DNA of 64,000 nucleotides, taken from the NCBI GenBank assembly GCA_963783695.1, contig CAWAOM010000001.1, positions 248,001-312,000 on the forward strand, in the 5' to 3' direction. Position 1 is the stretch's first letter, and each line of letters opens with the position of its first letter. Below the pieces are notes generated by a model. That model was not told the origin of the DNA and did no database searches. It saw only the letters and a program-made list of their open reading frames with translations. The position numbers were made by a program, and so were the translations under genes. The stretch is from BM003 sp963783695 (lineage in GTDB: Bacteria > Pseudomonadota > Gammaproteobacteria > Steroidobacterales > BM003). This document shows positions 55,212-63,189 of the stretch, piece by piece.

Positions 55212-56180
55212 GTGATCTATTCAAAAATCAGCGGTACCGGACGATGCCTGCCCGATAATCTGGTTACCAATGCAGACCTGGAAAAGACGGTCGATACGAC
55301 CGATGAGTGGATCCGGAGTCGTACCGGTATCGAGCGCCGGCATATCGCGGCCGATGGTGAGACTACCTCTGACCTTTGCGTCGGTGCCGCCCGGCAGGCG
55401 ATAGAGGCGGCCGGAATCAATCCCCATGATATTGATTTCATCGCGGTCGGGACGACGACGCCGGACCAGGTTTTCCCCAATGTCGGATGCCTGGTTCAGG
55501 ACAAACTCGGCATCGGAGGATGCCCGGCTTTCAGTCTGGAAACTGCCTGTAGCGGCTTCATTTATGCACTGGGTATCGCTGATAAATTCGTTCAAACGGG
55601 ATCTGCGAAATGCGCCCTCGTAATCGGCGCGGAAACCTTGTCACGGATGGTTGACTGGTCGGACCGCGGCACCTGTGTGTTATTTGGTGATGGTGCAGGT
55701 GCGGTGATCATAGAGCCGTCCGGGGAACCTGGAATTGTCTCCACTCACCTCCATGCAGATGGCCAGTACAAGGATCTGCTGTTTTTCCCAAGCGGTGTAT
55801 CGCGCGGGTTCGGCGCGTGGAAGGAAGGCGGTGATTTTATCCAGATGCGTGGCAACGAAGTGTTCAAGGTTGCGGTGACCAAGCTGGGGGAAATTGTCGA
55901 GGAAACCCTGGCAGCCAACGGACTGGAGAAATCCGATATCGATTGGCTGATACCGCATCAGGCCAATATCCGGATTATCAAGGCCACCGCGAGGAAACTC
56001 GATATGCCAATGGAGCGGGTCATCCTCACGGTTCAGGATCACGGCAATACCTCGGCTGCATCGGTGCCGATGGCGCTGGATGTGGCTGTTCGGGACGGGC
56101 GAATCAAGCGCGGAGACACGCTCCTGCTCGAAGCTTTCGGGGGTGGGTTTACATGGGGGTCCGCTCTGATCAGGTATTAG
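55212..56180 (+). CDS. fabH: 3-oxoacyl-[ACP] synthase III FabH
   Basis: The 322-aa condensing enzyme starts fatty acid synthesis from acetyl-CoA and malonyl-ACP. The catalytic cysteine lies in LETACSGFIYAL near residue 113, the histidine in IPHQANIRII near 250, and the asparagine in DHGNTSAASVPMAL near 279. The start is a GTG at 55212 immediately after plsX. Unlike many bacteria, fabD, fabG and acpP do not follow. A stem-loop overlaps its stop. Confidence 0.97.
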   Translation: MIYSKISGTGRCLPDNLVTNADLEKTVDTTDEWIRSRTGIERRHIAADGETTSDLCVGAARQAIEAAGINPHDIDFIAVGTTTPDQVFPNVGCLVQDKLGIGGCPAFSLETACSGFIYALGIADKFVQTGSAKCALVIGAETLSRMVDWSDRGTCVLFGDGAGAVIIEPSGEPGIVSTHLHADGQYKDLLFFPSGVSRGFGAWKEGGDFIQMRGNEVFKVAVTKLGEIVEETLAANGLEKSDIDWLIPHQANIRIIKATARKLDMPMERVILTVQDHGNTSAASVPMALDVAVRDGRIKRGDTLLLEAFGGGFTWGSALIRY

Positions 56181-56198
56181 CCCGGACGGATTCCGGGC
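56180..56198 (+). terminator. Stem-loop at the fabH 3' end
   Basis: GCCCGGA (56180-56186), a five-base loop and TCCGGGC (56192-56198) form a GC-rich seven-base stem starting at the last base of the fabH stop. No T tract follows, so it may end transcription weakly or protect the 3' end. Confidence 0.4.
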
Positions 56199-56242
56199 CG
56201 CGTCCTGGTCAATTGCAGGTCAGGCGCGCGACTTTGACCGGT

Positions 56243-56455
56243 TCAGGTGCCGCCGCGCGCGGTATGAATACGGGAGCGCCAGATTTCAAATGCATCCCAG
56301 GCCTGGACGGAACCTGTAACGCTCACATCCTGCCGCTTTGCCGGTAATCCACCGTGCGCATCGGTCGATCTGTACAGACTTCTTGCCTGGGATCCGGATT
56401 GGGTAGACACGTCGCTCAGCCCTGCTTCCGTTCCTGGGATTATTTTTGCTTCCAT
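56243..56455 (-). CDS. 70-aa hypothetical protein with strong expression signals
   Basis: I do not recognise this gene with certainty. The ATG at 56455 has an ideal Shine-Dalgarno GGAGGAG five bases upstream and a good sigma-70 promoter beyond. The protein is soluble and rich in Ser, Gln, Gly and Thr. Its middle (KIIPGTEAGLSDVSTQSG and KRQDVSVTGS) faintly recalls the N-terminal disordered half of FlgM anti-sigma factors, but the sigma-28-binding helices are missing, and other frames downstream do not supply them. It may be a functional small gene or a truncated relic. Convergent with fabH. Confidence 0.55.
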   Translation of the reverse strand: MEAKIIPGTEAGLSDVSTQSGSQARSLYRSTDAHGGLPAKRQDVSVTGSVQAWDAFEIWRSRIHTARGGT

Positions 56456-56479
56456 TGCTTCTCCTCCGTGGAACATTAA

Positions 56480-56508
56480 CTTATAGCTTTTTATGCGAGC
56501 TAATTCAA
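56480..56508 (-). promoter_or_regulatory. Predicted sigma-70 promoter of the 70-aa ORF
   Basis: On the minus strand, TTGAAT (56508-56503), a 17-base spacer and TATAAG (56485-56480) give four and five of six consensus bases. The surrounding sequence is AT-rich compared with its neighbours. The Shine-Dalgarno is at 56467-56461. Confidence 0.6.
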
Positions 56509-56594
56509 GGAAAAACGATGGCGCTCGTCGCAGGATTTTGCCGCCGCAACGCATCGACGCGATCGCGGAGGCGACGATTTCCCCATGACAGCGA

Positions 56595-57137
56595 TCAGAA
56601 AAGGCGTTTTTCGCCCGACCGGTCATTATCGATACGCCGGTACATCCGCTGGTAAAGTTGCGAGCGGCGTTGTTTGAGGCGGCGTGCCCGGGTTTCGAGA
56701 TCGCGGCCGACCTTGTGGCGCTTGAAGTAAGTGTCGCGGTAACTGCAGAAATCGGCATAGGCTTCGCGCTGGTGGCGCAGATCGCGCAGCACTAACTCGA
56801 CCATTATGGCGTCATCGAGGTAGCCAAGCCCCGGGACGTCGTCGGGGATCAGGTCGTTGGGGTCTGACAGATAGGCGAGAACCGCAAGGACATCCTCTCG
56901 TTCCAGTCGCGGCAGCGACCAGTCGTCGTCCAGCGTCATTGCGATGAGAGTTTCCAGCTGGGCCGCACGGCTGGAAACAAACTCTGGCACGTTTTTCCCG
57001 CCCAGTGCCTGCAGCGCCAAGCGCGCGCCGGCAATGACCTCATCGACATCCATGCGCTTGACGGTCTTCCTGATTGCCCGTATTTCCCTGCGCAGATTCG
57101 CAATGTCCTTCTCGCCGATTTCTATTGATATCTTCAT
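56595..57137 (-). CDS. DUF1232 (YkvA-type) protein
   Basis: The 180-aa protein has a helical N terminus and a DUF1232 core, LEREDVLAVLAYLSDPNDLIPDDVPGLGYLDDAIMVELV at about residues 80-118, whose segment NDLIPDDVPGLGYLDDA is the family hallmark. The C terminus is very basic with RARRLKQRRSQLYQRMYRR. DUF1232 function is unknown. I start at the ATG at 57137; the upstream frame has no conserved content. It is divergent from the SLC13 gene. Confidence 0.8.
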   Translation of the reverse strand: MKISIEIGEKDIANLRREIRAIRKTVKRMDVDEVIAGARLALQALGGKNVPEFVSSRAAQLETLIAMTLDDDWSLPRLEREDVLAVLAYLSDPNDLIPDDVPGLGYLDDAIMVELVLRDLRHQREAYADFCSYRDTYFKRHKVGRDLETRARRLKQRRSQLYQRMYRRIDNDRSGEKRLF

Positions 57138-57258
57138 GATGTCAGGAGTCCGTTGCCTGAGGCCGATACAATTTGTGGTGCGGTGCACGGCTGTGCTATT
57201 CGTCTGCTGCATCTTGATCGCCGCAGTGTCAGCCACTGCATCATAATAGACCAGAGTC

Positions 57259-58776
57259 GTGAGGTCCGATATCCAAAACTCATTGCCAGGCTCGCCCGCG
57301 ACCCGGTTTGCCGCCTTGCTGGCCGGACCGCTGGTTGCGCTAGTCGTCTACCAGTTGCTGCCGCAGCACTTTGTCGACAGCAACGGGATCAGCACCGTTT
57401 TTAGCGCGGAGGGCCGGGCAACCGCGGCGATCGGTGTGTGGATGGCCATTTGGTGGATGACCGAGGCAATACCTGTCTATGCGACGGCACTGATTCCGCT
57501 CGCGGTATTTCCGCTGGTTGGTGCTGCGCCAATACGCGCCGCCGCCGCGCCCTACGGGCATGAGCTGATCTTCCTGTTCATGGGCGGATTTATCATCGCG
57601 CTGGCAATGGAGCGATGGGGGCTGCATCGGAGGATTGCCTTTACCGCATTGCGGTTCGTCGGGACCGGGCAGGCACGCGTTGTCGCGGGTTTCATGTTTG
57701 TCACTGCCGCGATGAGCATGTGGGTAACCAATACCGCGACCACCCTGTTGATGTTGCCGATCGCGATTTCCATCATCACGCTGGGCGAAGGCGAAGAATC
57801 ATCCGAACCCACAGCCGCTCAGCATCGCTTCTCCCTGTGTTTGTTGCTTGGCATTGCTTATGCGGCATCGATAGGCGGAATCGGTACGCTGATCGGTACG
57901 GTTCCGAACGCTTTCCTCGCGGCGTTCGCGTCCAGTGATCTTGGCGTCGAGATAAGTTTTGTCGGCTGGATGGCCGTCGGGGTACCCGTGGTATGCATAC
58001 TTTTGCCCGTCGTGTGGTGGTTGCTGACACGAATACTCTTCCCGCTGGGCCAACAGCGGATAGATGCCGGTCCCGGTGCCATCGACCGGGCCTATAGCGG
58101 GCTGGGACCGATGAATAGCGGGGAGCGGGTGACGCTGGTGGTCTTTCTCCTTACAGCCGGCTCGTGGCTGACGCGGCCGTTGCTCAATCAGCTCGAAATC
58201 GGCGGGGCGATGCCACTGGCCGGTCTCAGCGATGCCGGTATCGCAATAATCGGGGCGCTACTGTTATTTGTCTGCCCGGTTTCTTTGCGCCGCCCGGTAT
58301 TTGCCATGGATTGGGAAACCGCGGTGCGGCTGCCGTGGGGCTTGCTGGTGCTGTTCGGCGGCGGCCTGAGCCTTGCCGCGGCGATCCGGATCAACGGGGT
58401 TGGTGAGTTTCTCGTGGCCAGCACGGCGGGACTGACGTCCATGCCGGGGTGGGTGATTATTCTGGCGGTCGTGGCGCTGATCGTCTTTCTCACCGAGCTG
58501 ACCAGCAATACTGCCACCACGGCGACGCTAATACCGATCCTGGCCGCGGTTGCGCCGGCGCTCGGGCTGGAGCCGCTTGCCCTTGCAGTGCCCGCGGCAA
58601 TTGCTGCGAGCTGCGCTTTCATGTTGCCCGTCGCGACGCCGCCAAATGCGATCGTATTCGGATCGGGCCGGGTCCGTATTCTCGAGATGAGTCGGGCAGG
58701 ATTATGGCTCAACCTGATCGCTATTGTCGTCGTTACCGCCGCAGGTTATGCGCTGGTGTTACCCGCGCTCGGCTGA
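57259..58776 (+). CDS. SLC13/DASS family anion symporter
   Basis: The 505-aa membrane protein belongs to the divalent anion:sodium symporter family, which imports di- and tricarboxylates or sulfate. Two family motifs are visible: VTNTATTLLMLPIAISII near residue 155, and TSNTATTATLIPILAAV near 415, the paired SNT motifs that bind substrate and sodium. It has about 11-12 transmembrane helices. The start is a GTG at 57259. Substrate cannot be assigned; a C4-dicarboxylate would fit the nearby respiratory chain only by analogy. Confidence 0.87.
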   Translation: MRSDIQNSLPGSPATRFAALLAGPLVALVVYQLLPQHFVDSNGISTVFSAEGRATAAIGVWMAIWWMTEAIPVYATALIPLAVFPLVGAAPIRAAAAPYGHELIFLFMGGFIIALAMERWGLHRRIAFTALRFVGTGQARVVAGFMFVTAAMSMWVTNTATTLLMLPIAISIITLGEGEESSEPTAAQHRFSLCLLLGIAYAASIGGIGTLIGTVPNAFLAAFASSDLGVEISFVGWMAVGVPVVCILLPVVWWLLTRILFPLGQQRIDAGPGAIDRAYSGLGPMNSGERVTLVVFLLTAGSWLTRPLLNQLEIGGAMPLAGLSDAGIAIIGALLLFVCPVSLRRPVFAMDWETAVRLPWGLLVLFGGGLSLAAAIRINGVGEFLVASTAGLTSMPGWVIILAVVALIVFLTELTSNTATTATLIPILAAVAPALGLEPLALAVPAAIAASCAFMLPVATPPNAIVFGSGRVRILEMSRAGLWLNLIAIVVVTAAGYALVLPALG

Positions 58777-58867
58777 GTTCTTCGACTTGCCGATCGTCTT
58801 CTGCCGTGGGAGGATAGCGATCGAAATCCGTCTTTTCCACCCGGTTTTGCGCAGGATCAGTTCAGGG

Positions 58868-59866
58868 ATGAAACTCATACTTGCTTGTTTTAGTCTTGCC
58901 GTGGCCGCGCTAGCGGCGTTGCTCGTGCCGGGAACGGTGACAGCGGCGAGCTTCGTGTTACCCCCGCCCGATATTGACGTCGTCGGCACGACCGGCACGG
59001 TAAGAGCGAGGGAGGAGGATACTCTTCTCGATATTGCGCGCGAGCACGGGCTGGGATACGAGGACATCGTTCGCGCCAACCCGGATACCGATCCCTGGTT
59101 GCCGGGAGAAGGGACCGAGGTGTTGCTCCCGACCCGGTTCATTCTGCCGCCGGGGCCACGCAAGGGTATCGTGCTAAACCTGCCCGAATTGCGTCTGTAT
59201 TATTATCGCCCGGCCAAATCGGGCGAAGTGCCGATGGTCGAGACTCACCCGGTCAGCATCGGGCGCATGGACTGGGCGACGCCGTTGGGGCAGACCAAAA
59301 TTGTAACCAAGGTCCGCAACCCTGCCTGGTATCCGCCAGAGTCGATCCGCAAGGAACATGCCGAGGATGGCGACATTCTGCCCAGAGTAGTTCCGCCTGG
59401 TCCGGATAACCCGTTGGGTGGTTTTGCGATGCGCCTCTCGATCCCCGGATACCTGATCCACAGCACCAACAGACCTTCTGGCGTCGGCATGCGGGTGACG
59501 CACGGGTGTATCCGGATGTACCCGGAAAATATCGAGGCATTGTTCGAAATTGTTCCTGTGGGTACCCCGGTGCGGATCATCAATGAGCCCTACAAGGTGG
59601 GCTGGGGTGTCGATTCGCTGTACCTTGAGGCGCATCCGCCGCTGGATGAGGATGCGGAACGTATCGGGCGTGATCTGACCGTAGTGACCGAACTGATCGT
59701 CAAGGCCACCAGCGAGCGCAATATTTCGGTTGACTGGGATCGTATCGGCACAATATTTGAGGCAGCCAGCGGTGTGCCGGACTCGATGGCTGCCAGCGAT
59801 GCCGCGCCAATTCGGGTGAGCAACGACGATGGCCAGGGGGTTGAGCGAGAGCAGAACTCGCTTTAG
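58868..59866 (+). CDS. LysM and YkuD L,D-transpeptidase (ErfK/YbiS type)
   Basis: The 332-aa periplasmic enzyme has a signal peptide (LILACFSLAVAALAALLVPGTVTAA), a LysM-like segment (VRAREEDTLLDIAREHGLGYEDIVRANP, residues 42-69), and a YkuD domain. The catalytic site is HSTNRPSGVGMRVTHGCIRM near residue 210, with the nucleophile cysteine in THGCIRM. ErfK/YbiS-type enzymes attach Braun-type lipoprotein to peptidoglycan. The convergent neighbour is such a lipoprotein with a C-terminal lysine. I start at the ATG at 58868 (CAGGG upstream). Confidence 0.92.
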   Translation: MKLILACFSLAVAALAALLVPGTVTAASFVLPPPDIDVVGTTGTVRAREEDTLLDIAREHGLGYEDIVRANPDTDPWLPGEGTEVLLPTRFILPPGPRKGIVLNLPELRLYYYRPAKSGEVPMVETHPVSIGRMDWATPLGQTKIVTKVRNPAWYPPESIRKEHAEDGDILPRVVPPGPDNPLGGFAMRLSIPGYLIHSTNRPSGVGMRVTHGCIRMYPENIEALFEIVPVGTPVRIINEPYKVGWGVDSLYLEAHPPLDEDAERIGRDLTVVTELIVKATSERNISVDWDRIGTIFEAASGVPDSMAASDAAPIRVSNDDGQGVEREQNSL

Positions 59867-59893
59867 GCATCACTCATACCGTTGCAGGCAGGC

Positions 59894-59930
59894 AAAAAAA
59901 AACGCCGCGGCAAAACCGCGGCGTTTTTTT
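59894..59930. terminator. Bidirectional intrinsic terminator
   Basis: An eight-base GC stem CGCCGCGG / CCGCGGCG (59903-59910 and 59916-59923) with a five-base loop is flanked by A9 on the left and T7 on the right, so it works on both strands. It lies between the convergent L,D-transpeptidase and lipoprotein genes. Confidence 0.95.
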
Positions 59931-59946
59931 GGCCGAAGATGACAGC

Positions 59947-60258
59947 TTACTTGCGCTGTGCCCTCTCAAACATGCGATCAATTTTCTCGCTGTTACGGTT
60001 GCAGCAAGCCTGCGAGGCCTGTGCCGCACGTCCAGCCTGATCAGCCGCACTCTGTGCCGCAGCAGACATCTGCTTGGCATCGTTGGCGGCACGTCCGGCA
60101 GCATCTGCGGCAGATTTCGCTGACTGTGCTTCGCTCAGAGCCCGGTCGGCAATGGCTTTGACTTCGTCAAGCCTTGTGTTGGTGGCACATCCTGATGCGA
60201 TTACAAGTGCGACAGCAACAGCACTAGCCTTCATGGCAATTCCGATCTTCTTATTCAT
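59947..60258 (-). CDS. OprI/Lpp-like alanine-zipper lipoprotein
   Basis: The 103-aa protein has a lipoprotein signal with lipobox IASGC (Cys24). The mature part is an Ala-rich coiled coil (about 30-83), and the end SEKIDRMFERAQRK has a C-terminal lysine. Pseudomonas OprI and E. coli Lpp end in SRK and YRK, where the lysine is joined to peptidoglycan. An adjacent cysteine pair (85-86, ACCNRN) is unusual. I use the ATG at 60258 with GGGGACGAG upstream. It should sit in the outer membrane as a trimer and be cross-linked by an L,D-transpeptidase, possibly its neighbour. Confidence 0.88.
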   Translation of the reverse strand: MNKKIGIAMKASAVAVALVIASGCATNTRLDEVKAIADRALSEAQSAKSAADAAGRAANDAKQMSAAAQSAADQAGRAAQASQACCNRNSEKIDRMFERAQRK

Positions 60259-60431
60259 AACTCGTCCCCTAGCAATCAAACAAACGATGAGAATTCTAAT
60301 CAAATTCAACAGATTCGAGTGGCCAGATATCTTTACGATAGAGGTCCTGACCTATTCGCCCAGAGAACATACTTCATAACGGGTCGGGCAATCAAGCGTC
60401 GCGCGCCTGCGACACCGCGCGGGCGGTGCCG

Positions 60432-62030
60432 TCAGCGCCCTCTGTCACCCAGAATTTCGCGTGCGGCGTTGTGCCCGGGCAAGCCGGTCACTCCGCCACC
60501 GGGATGAGTTCCGGAGCCACACATGTAGAGATTTCTGATCGGCGTCCGGTAGTTGCCATACCCCAGCAAGGGTCGGGCACTGTACAACTGTTCCATGCTG
60601 AGCCGGCCATGAAAAATGTCGCCGCCGACAAGCCCGAACCTGGCCTCGAGATCGGCAGGCGACAGCATCATCTTGCCGACGATACTCGAGCGGAAATTAG
60701 GAGCGTATTCGGTGACCGTGTCGATTATGGTCTCGGCCGCGTCGTCACGGACCTCGTCCCAGTGTCTGCCGTCTGGCAGGTTTGGACTGAAATGCTGGCA
60801 AAACAGGCTGGCAACGTGTTGCCCCGGCGGTGCGAGGCTGTCATCGATCGTGCTGGGAATCAGCATTTCGACCACCGGCCGCTTCGAAAAGCCGTTCTTC
60901 CGCGCATCCTCATAAGCGTCGTGCATGTATTCGAGCGACGGACCCATGATTATGCCGCCGCCATGATGGCGGCCCTGCTGGGTGCCGGGCAGGCATGAAA
61001 AGTCGGGTAGCTGTGACAGCGCCACGTTCATTCTGAAGGTGCCTGAACCGCAGCGGAAACCGCGGATCGATTCGATGAACTCCGGCGCCAATGCGGTATC
61101 CGGCACCAGATCCAGAAACAGCAGTTTCGGGTTTACGTTTGCTGCGACCCGGCGCGCCCGAAATACTTCACCGTCTCCGCTGCGGACACCGCACGCCTGC
61201 GAGTCCTCAACCAGTATTTGCGCAACCGGAGTCGAGGTGCGCAGTTCAACGCCGAGTTCGCGCGCTTCCGCGGCCATCGCCTGAGTAATCGCGCCCATGC
61301 CGCCAATGGCATGTCCCCATGCGCCCTGCTTGCCATTGACCTCGCCAAAGACGTGGTGGAGGAGGACGTAACCGGTGCCGGGGTGAAACGGGCTCGCGAA
61401 ATTCCCGACGATTGCATCGAATCCGAACAGGGCTTGCAACGCCGGTGTTTCAAACCAGTCACCGAGAATCTCGCCGGCACTGCGCGACATCAATTCAAGA
61501 ACCGATCGCTGTTGCGCGACGGTCAGGTTAAGCCAGCGCCGCCCGCTCTTGAGCGCACGCCAGGCGTCGATCAGTCCGCCACCCGCATTCGGTGGAGTTT
61601 CAAGCAAGGTCGCGCGCAGCAGCCCGACTACGCCGTCAAGCATCTCGTAGTAGCGCGGCAGCTGCGCGGCGTCCTTCCTCGAGAAATTCGCGACCTGCTC
61701 GATATCCGCGGCGGCGTCGGCGCCAAAGCTGAGGTGCCTGCCGTCCGGCAATGGCATGAAATTGGCCAGGGGACGTTCGACGATTCGCAGGCCATGCCTG
61801 GCGAGATGTAAATCGGCGATGACCTTCGGATGCAGCAGGCTAACCGTATAGCTCGCGACAGAGTTGCGAAAACCGGGATGAAATTCTTCGGTGACCGCTG
61901 CGCCACCCAGTATTTCCCGGCGTTCCAGTACCAGGACCCGACGCCCGGCCCGGGCGAGATAGCAGGCGCAAACGAGGCCGTTATGGCCACCACCGACGAT
62001 GATGACATCGTAAGGGCTGTTGTCTGACAT
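60432..62030 (-). CDS. Phytoene-desaturase-like FAD oxidoreductase
   Basis: The 532-aa flavoprotein has an N-terminal dinucleotide fold VIIVGGGHNGLVCACYLARAG with the acidic end of strand two in VLERREILGG. The C-terminal block MCGSGTHPGGGVTGLPGHNAA is typical of the CrtI/PYROXD2-like group. Such proteins include carotene desaturases, but many, as here, lie outside carotenoid clusters and have unknown substrates; no crtB or crtE is nearby. It is alone on the minus strand. Confidence 0.88.
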   Translation of the reverse strand: MSDNSPYDVIIVGGGHNGLVCACYLARAGRRVLVLERREILGGAAVTEEFHPGFRNSVASYTVSLLHPKVIADLHLARHGLRIVERPLANFMPLPDGRHLSFGADAAADIEQVANFSRKDAAQLPRYYEMLDGVVGLLRATLLETPPNAGGGLIDAWRALKSGRRWLNLTVAQQRSVLELMSRSAGEILGDWFETPALQALFGFDAIVGNFASPFHPGTGYVLLHHVFGEVNGKQGAWGHAIGGMGAITQAMAAEARELGVELRTSTPVAQILVEDSQACGVRSGDGEVFRARRVAANVNPKLLFLDLVPDTALAPEFIESIRGFRCGSGTFRMNVALSQLPDFSCLPGTQQGRHHGGGIIMGPSLEYMHDAYEDARKNGFSKRPVVEMLIPSTIDDSLAPPGQHVASLFCQHFSPNLPDGRHWDEVRDDAAETIIDTVTEYAPNFRSSIVGKMMLSPADLEARFGLVGGDIFHGRLSMEQLYSARPLLGYGNYRTPIRNLYMCGSGTHPGGGVTGLPGHNAAREILGDRGR

Positions 62031-62094
62031 GGCGCGGATTCCGCTCTAGAAAAGCAGTTATTGTGACGCTCGGATGCGCGCCGTGCCAGTAGCG

Positions 62095-63165
62095 CTAGCG
62101 GGCAGCTGCAACTTCTTTGGCGATTTGCACTGTCTGCCCGGGCCGCAGACGCTCGCCACCACGGATCACTACCTGGTCGCCGTCGCTGATATTCCCGCGC
62201 ACCTCGATCATTGTTCCGTTGCCAACCCCGGTCTGAACCGGGATCTGCTCGACCTTGTTGTCTTCGACCAGCTTGAACAAATAGATATTGTCCTGGCGCA
62301 GGATCAGAGCGTCTCGTGGCACCGCAACGACTTCCGTGGCTTCGCTGCGCGGCAATTCGACCCGCACGGCGGACCCGATTACCCAGCTGTTCGGATCGAG
62401 CGCGACCCTTACCTCGATCATGCGCGACCGCTCGTCACCAACGGGGATGACGGAACGGATCGTGTTTTCCGTGAAGTGACGCTGATCGCGCACCGTCACA
62501 GCCATATCCGCAAACAGATACGGCGCGACCGTCATGGGCGCGCGCGCCCGGACCTCGATATTGGTTGTGTCCACGAGACGAGCGATAGCACCACCGACGG
62601 AAATAAATTCGCCTGCCTGGGCCAGACGCTCGACAATCTGACCTGAAAACGGCGCTCTGACCTGGGCCCGCTGCAGGCTGTAGAGAGTCTGCTCACGCGA
62701 CACCCGGGCCTGTACCAGATCCTGCTCGGCCATCGCTTTTTGCGCGGTAGATTCGTCCAGTTGATTGCGCGCCGCGTTGTTTTGCCGTGCCAGTTGCTGC
62801 AGCCGGTCGAGCTGCTGGCTAAGGTAGACCAGATTGGCTTCGAGACGTTTGATGGTTGCATCGTCCTCCTGCAGTTGCAGCGAGAGCGCGCGATCATCGA
62901 TACGGGCGATGACATCGCCGCTTTCTATCAGGTCACCCGGTTCCGCGACCCAGCTCAGCCGTCCGGAGATTTCGGCCGCAATCCGCGCATCGTTGCGGCT
63001 GACTACGGTTCCCGGGGCCTGTATGACTGAGGCCATGGACTGGCGCTGTGCCGCGTCGACGCGGACGGTCGGAGGCGGAGGCCCGTCCTGGGCAAACGCA
63101 GCCTGGCCGACCGCTACGGCGGCAACAACTAAACATGCCGCAAAGCGATAGAAATGTGTATTCAT
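62095..63165 (-). CDS. RND efflux periplasmic adaptor (MFP)
   Basis: The 356-aa protein has a Sec signal (AACLVVAAVAVGQAAFAQ, no lipobox), a barrel-sandwich segment (VAEPGDLIESGDVIARID), a long alpha-hairpin (about 90-150), and the second half of the lipoyl domain, RAPFSGQIVERLAQAGEFISVGG. It would bridge an RND pump and an outer-membrane factor. I start at the ATG at 63165; a TTG at 63180 is possible. The pump gene is 24 bases away on the same strand, in the order pump then adaptor being read from the right. Confidence 0.9.
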   Translation of the reverse strand: MNTHFYRFAACLVVAAVAVGQAAFAQDGPPPPTVRVDAAQRQSMASVIQAPGTVVSRNDARIAAEISGRLSWVAEPGDLIESGDVIARIDDRALSLQLQEDDATIKRLEANLVYLSQQLDRLQQLARQNNAARNQLDESTAQKAMAEQDLVQARVSREQTLYSLQRAQVRAPFSGQIVERLAQAGEFISVGGAIARLVDTTNIEVRARAPMTVAPYLFADMAVTVRDQRHFTENTIRSVIPVGDERSRMIEVRVALDPNSWVIGSAVRVELPRSEATEVVAVPRDALILRQDNIYLFKLVEDNKVEQIPVQTGVGNGTMIEVRGNISDGDQVVIRGGERLRPGQTVQIAKEVAAAR

Positions 63166-63189
63166 ACGAGCAATTCCCAATACCTTCGA

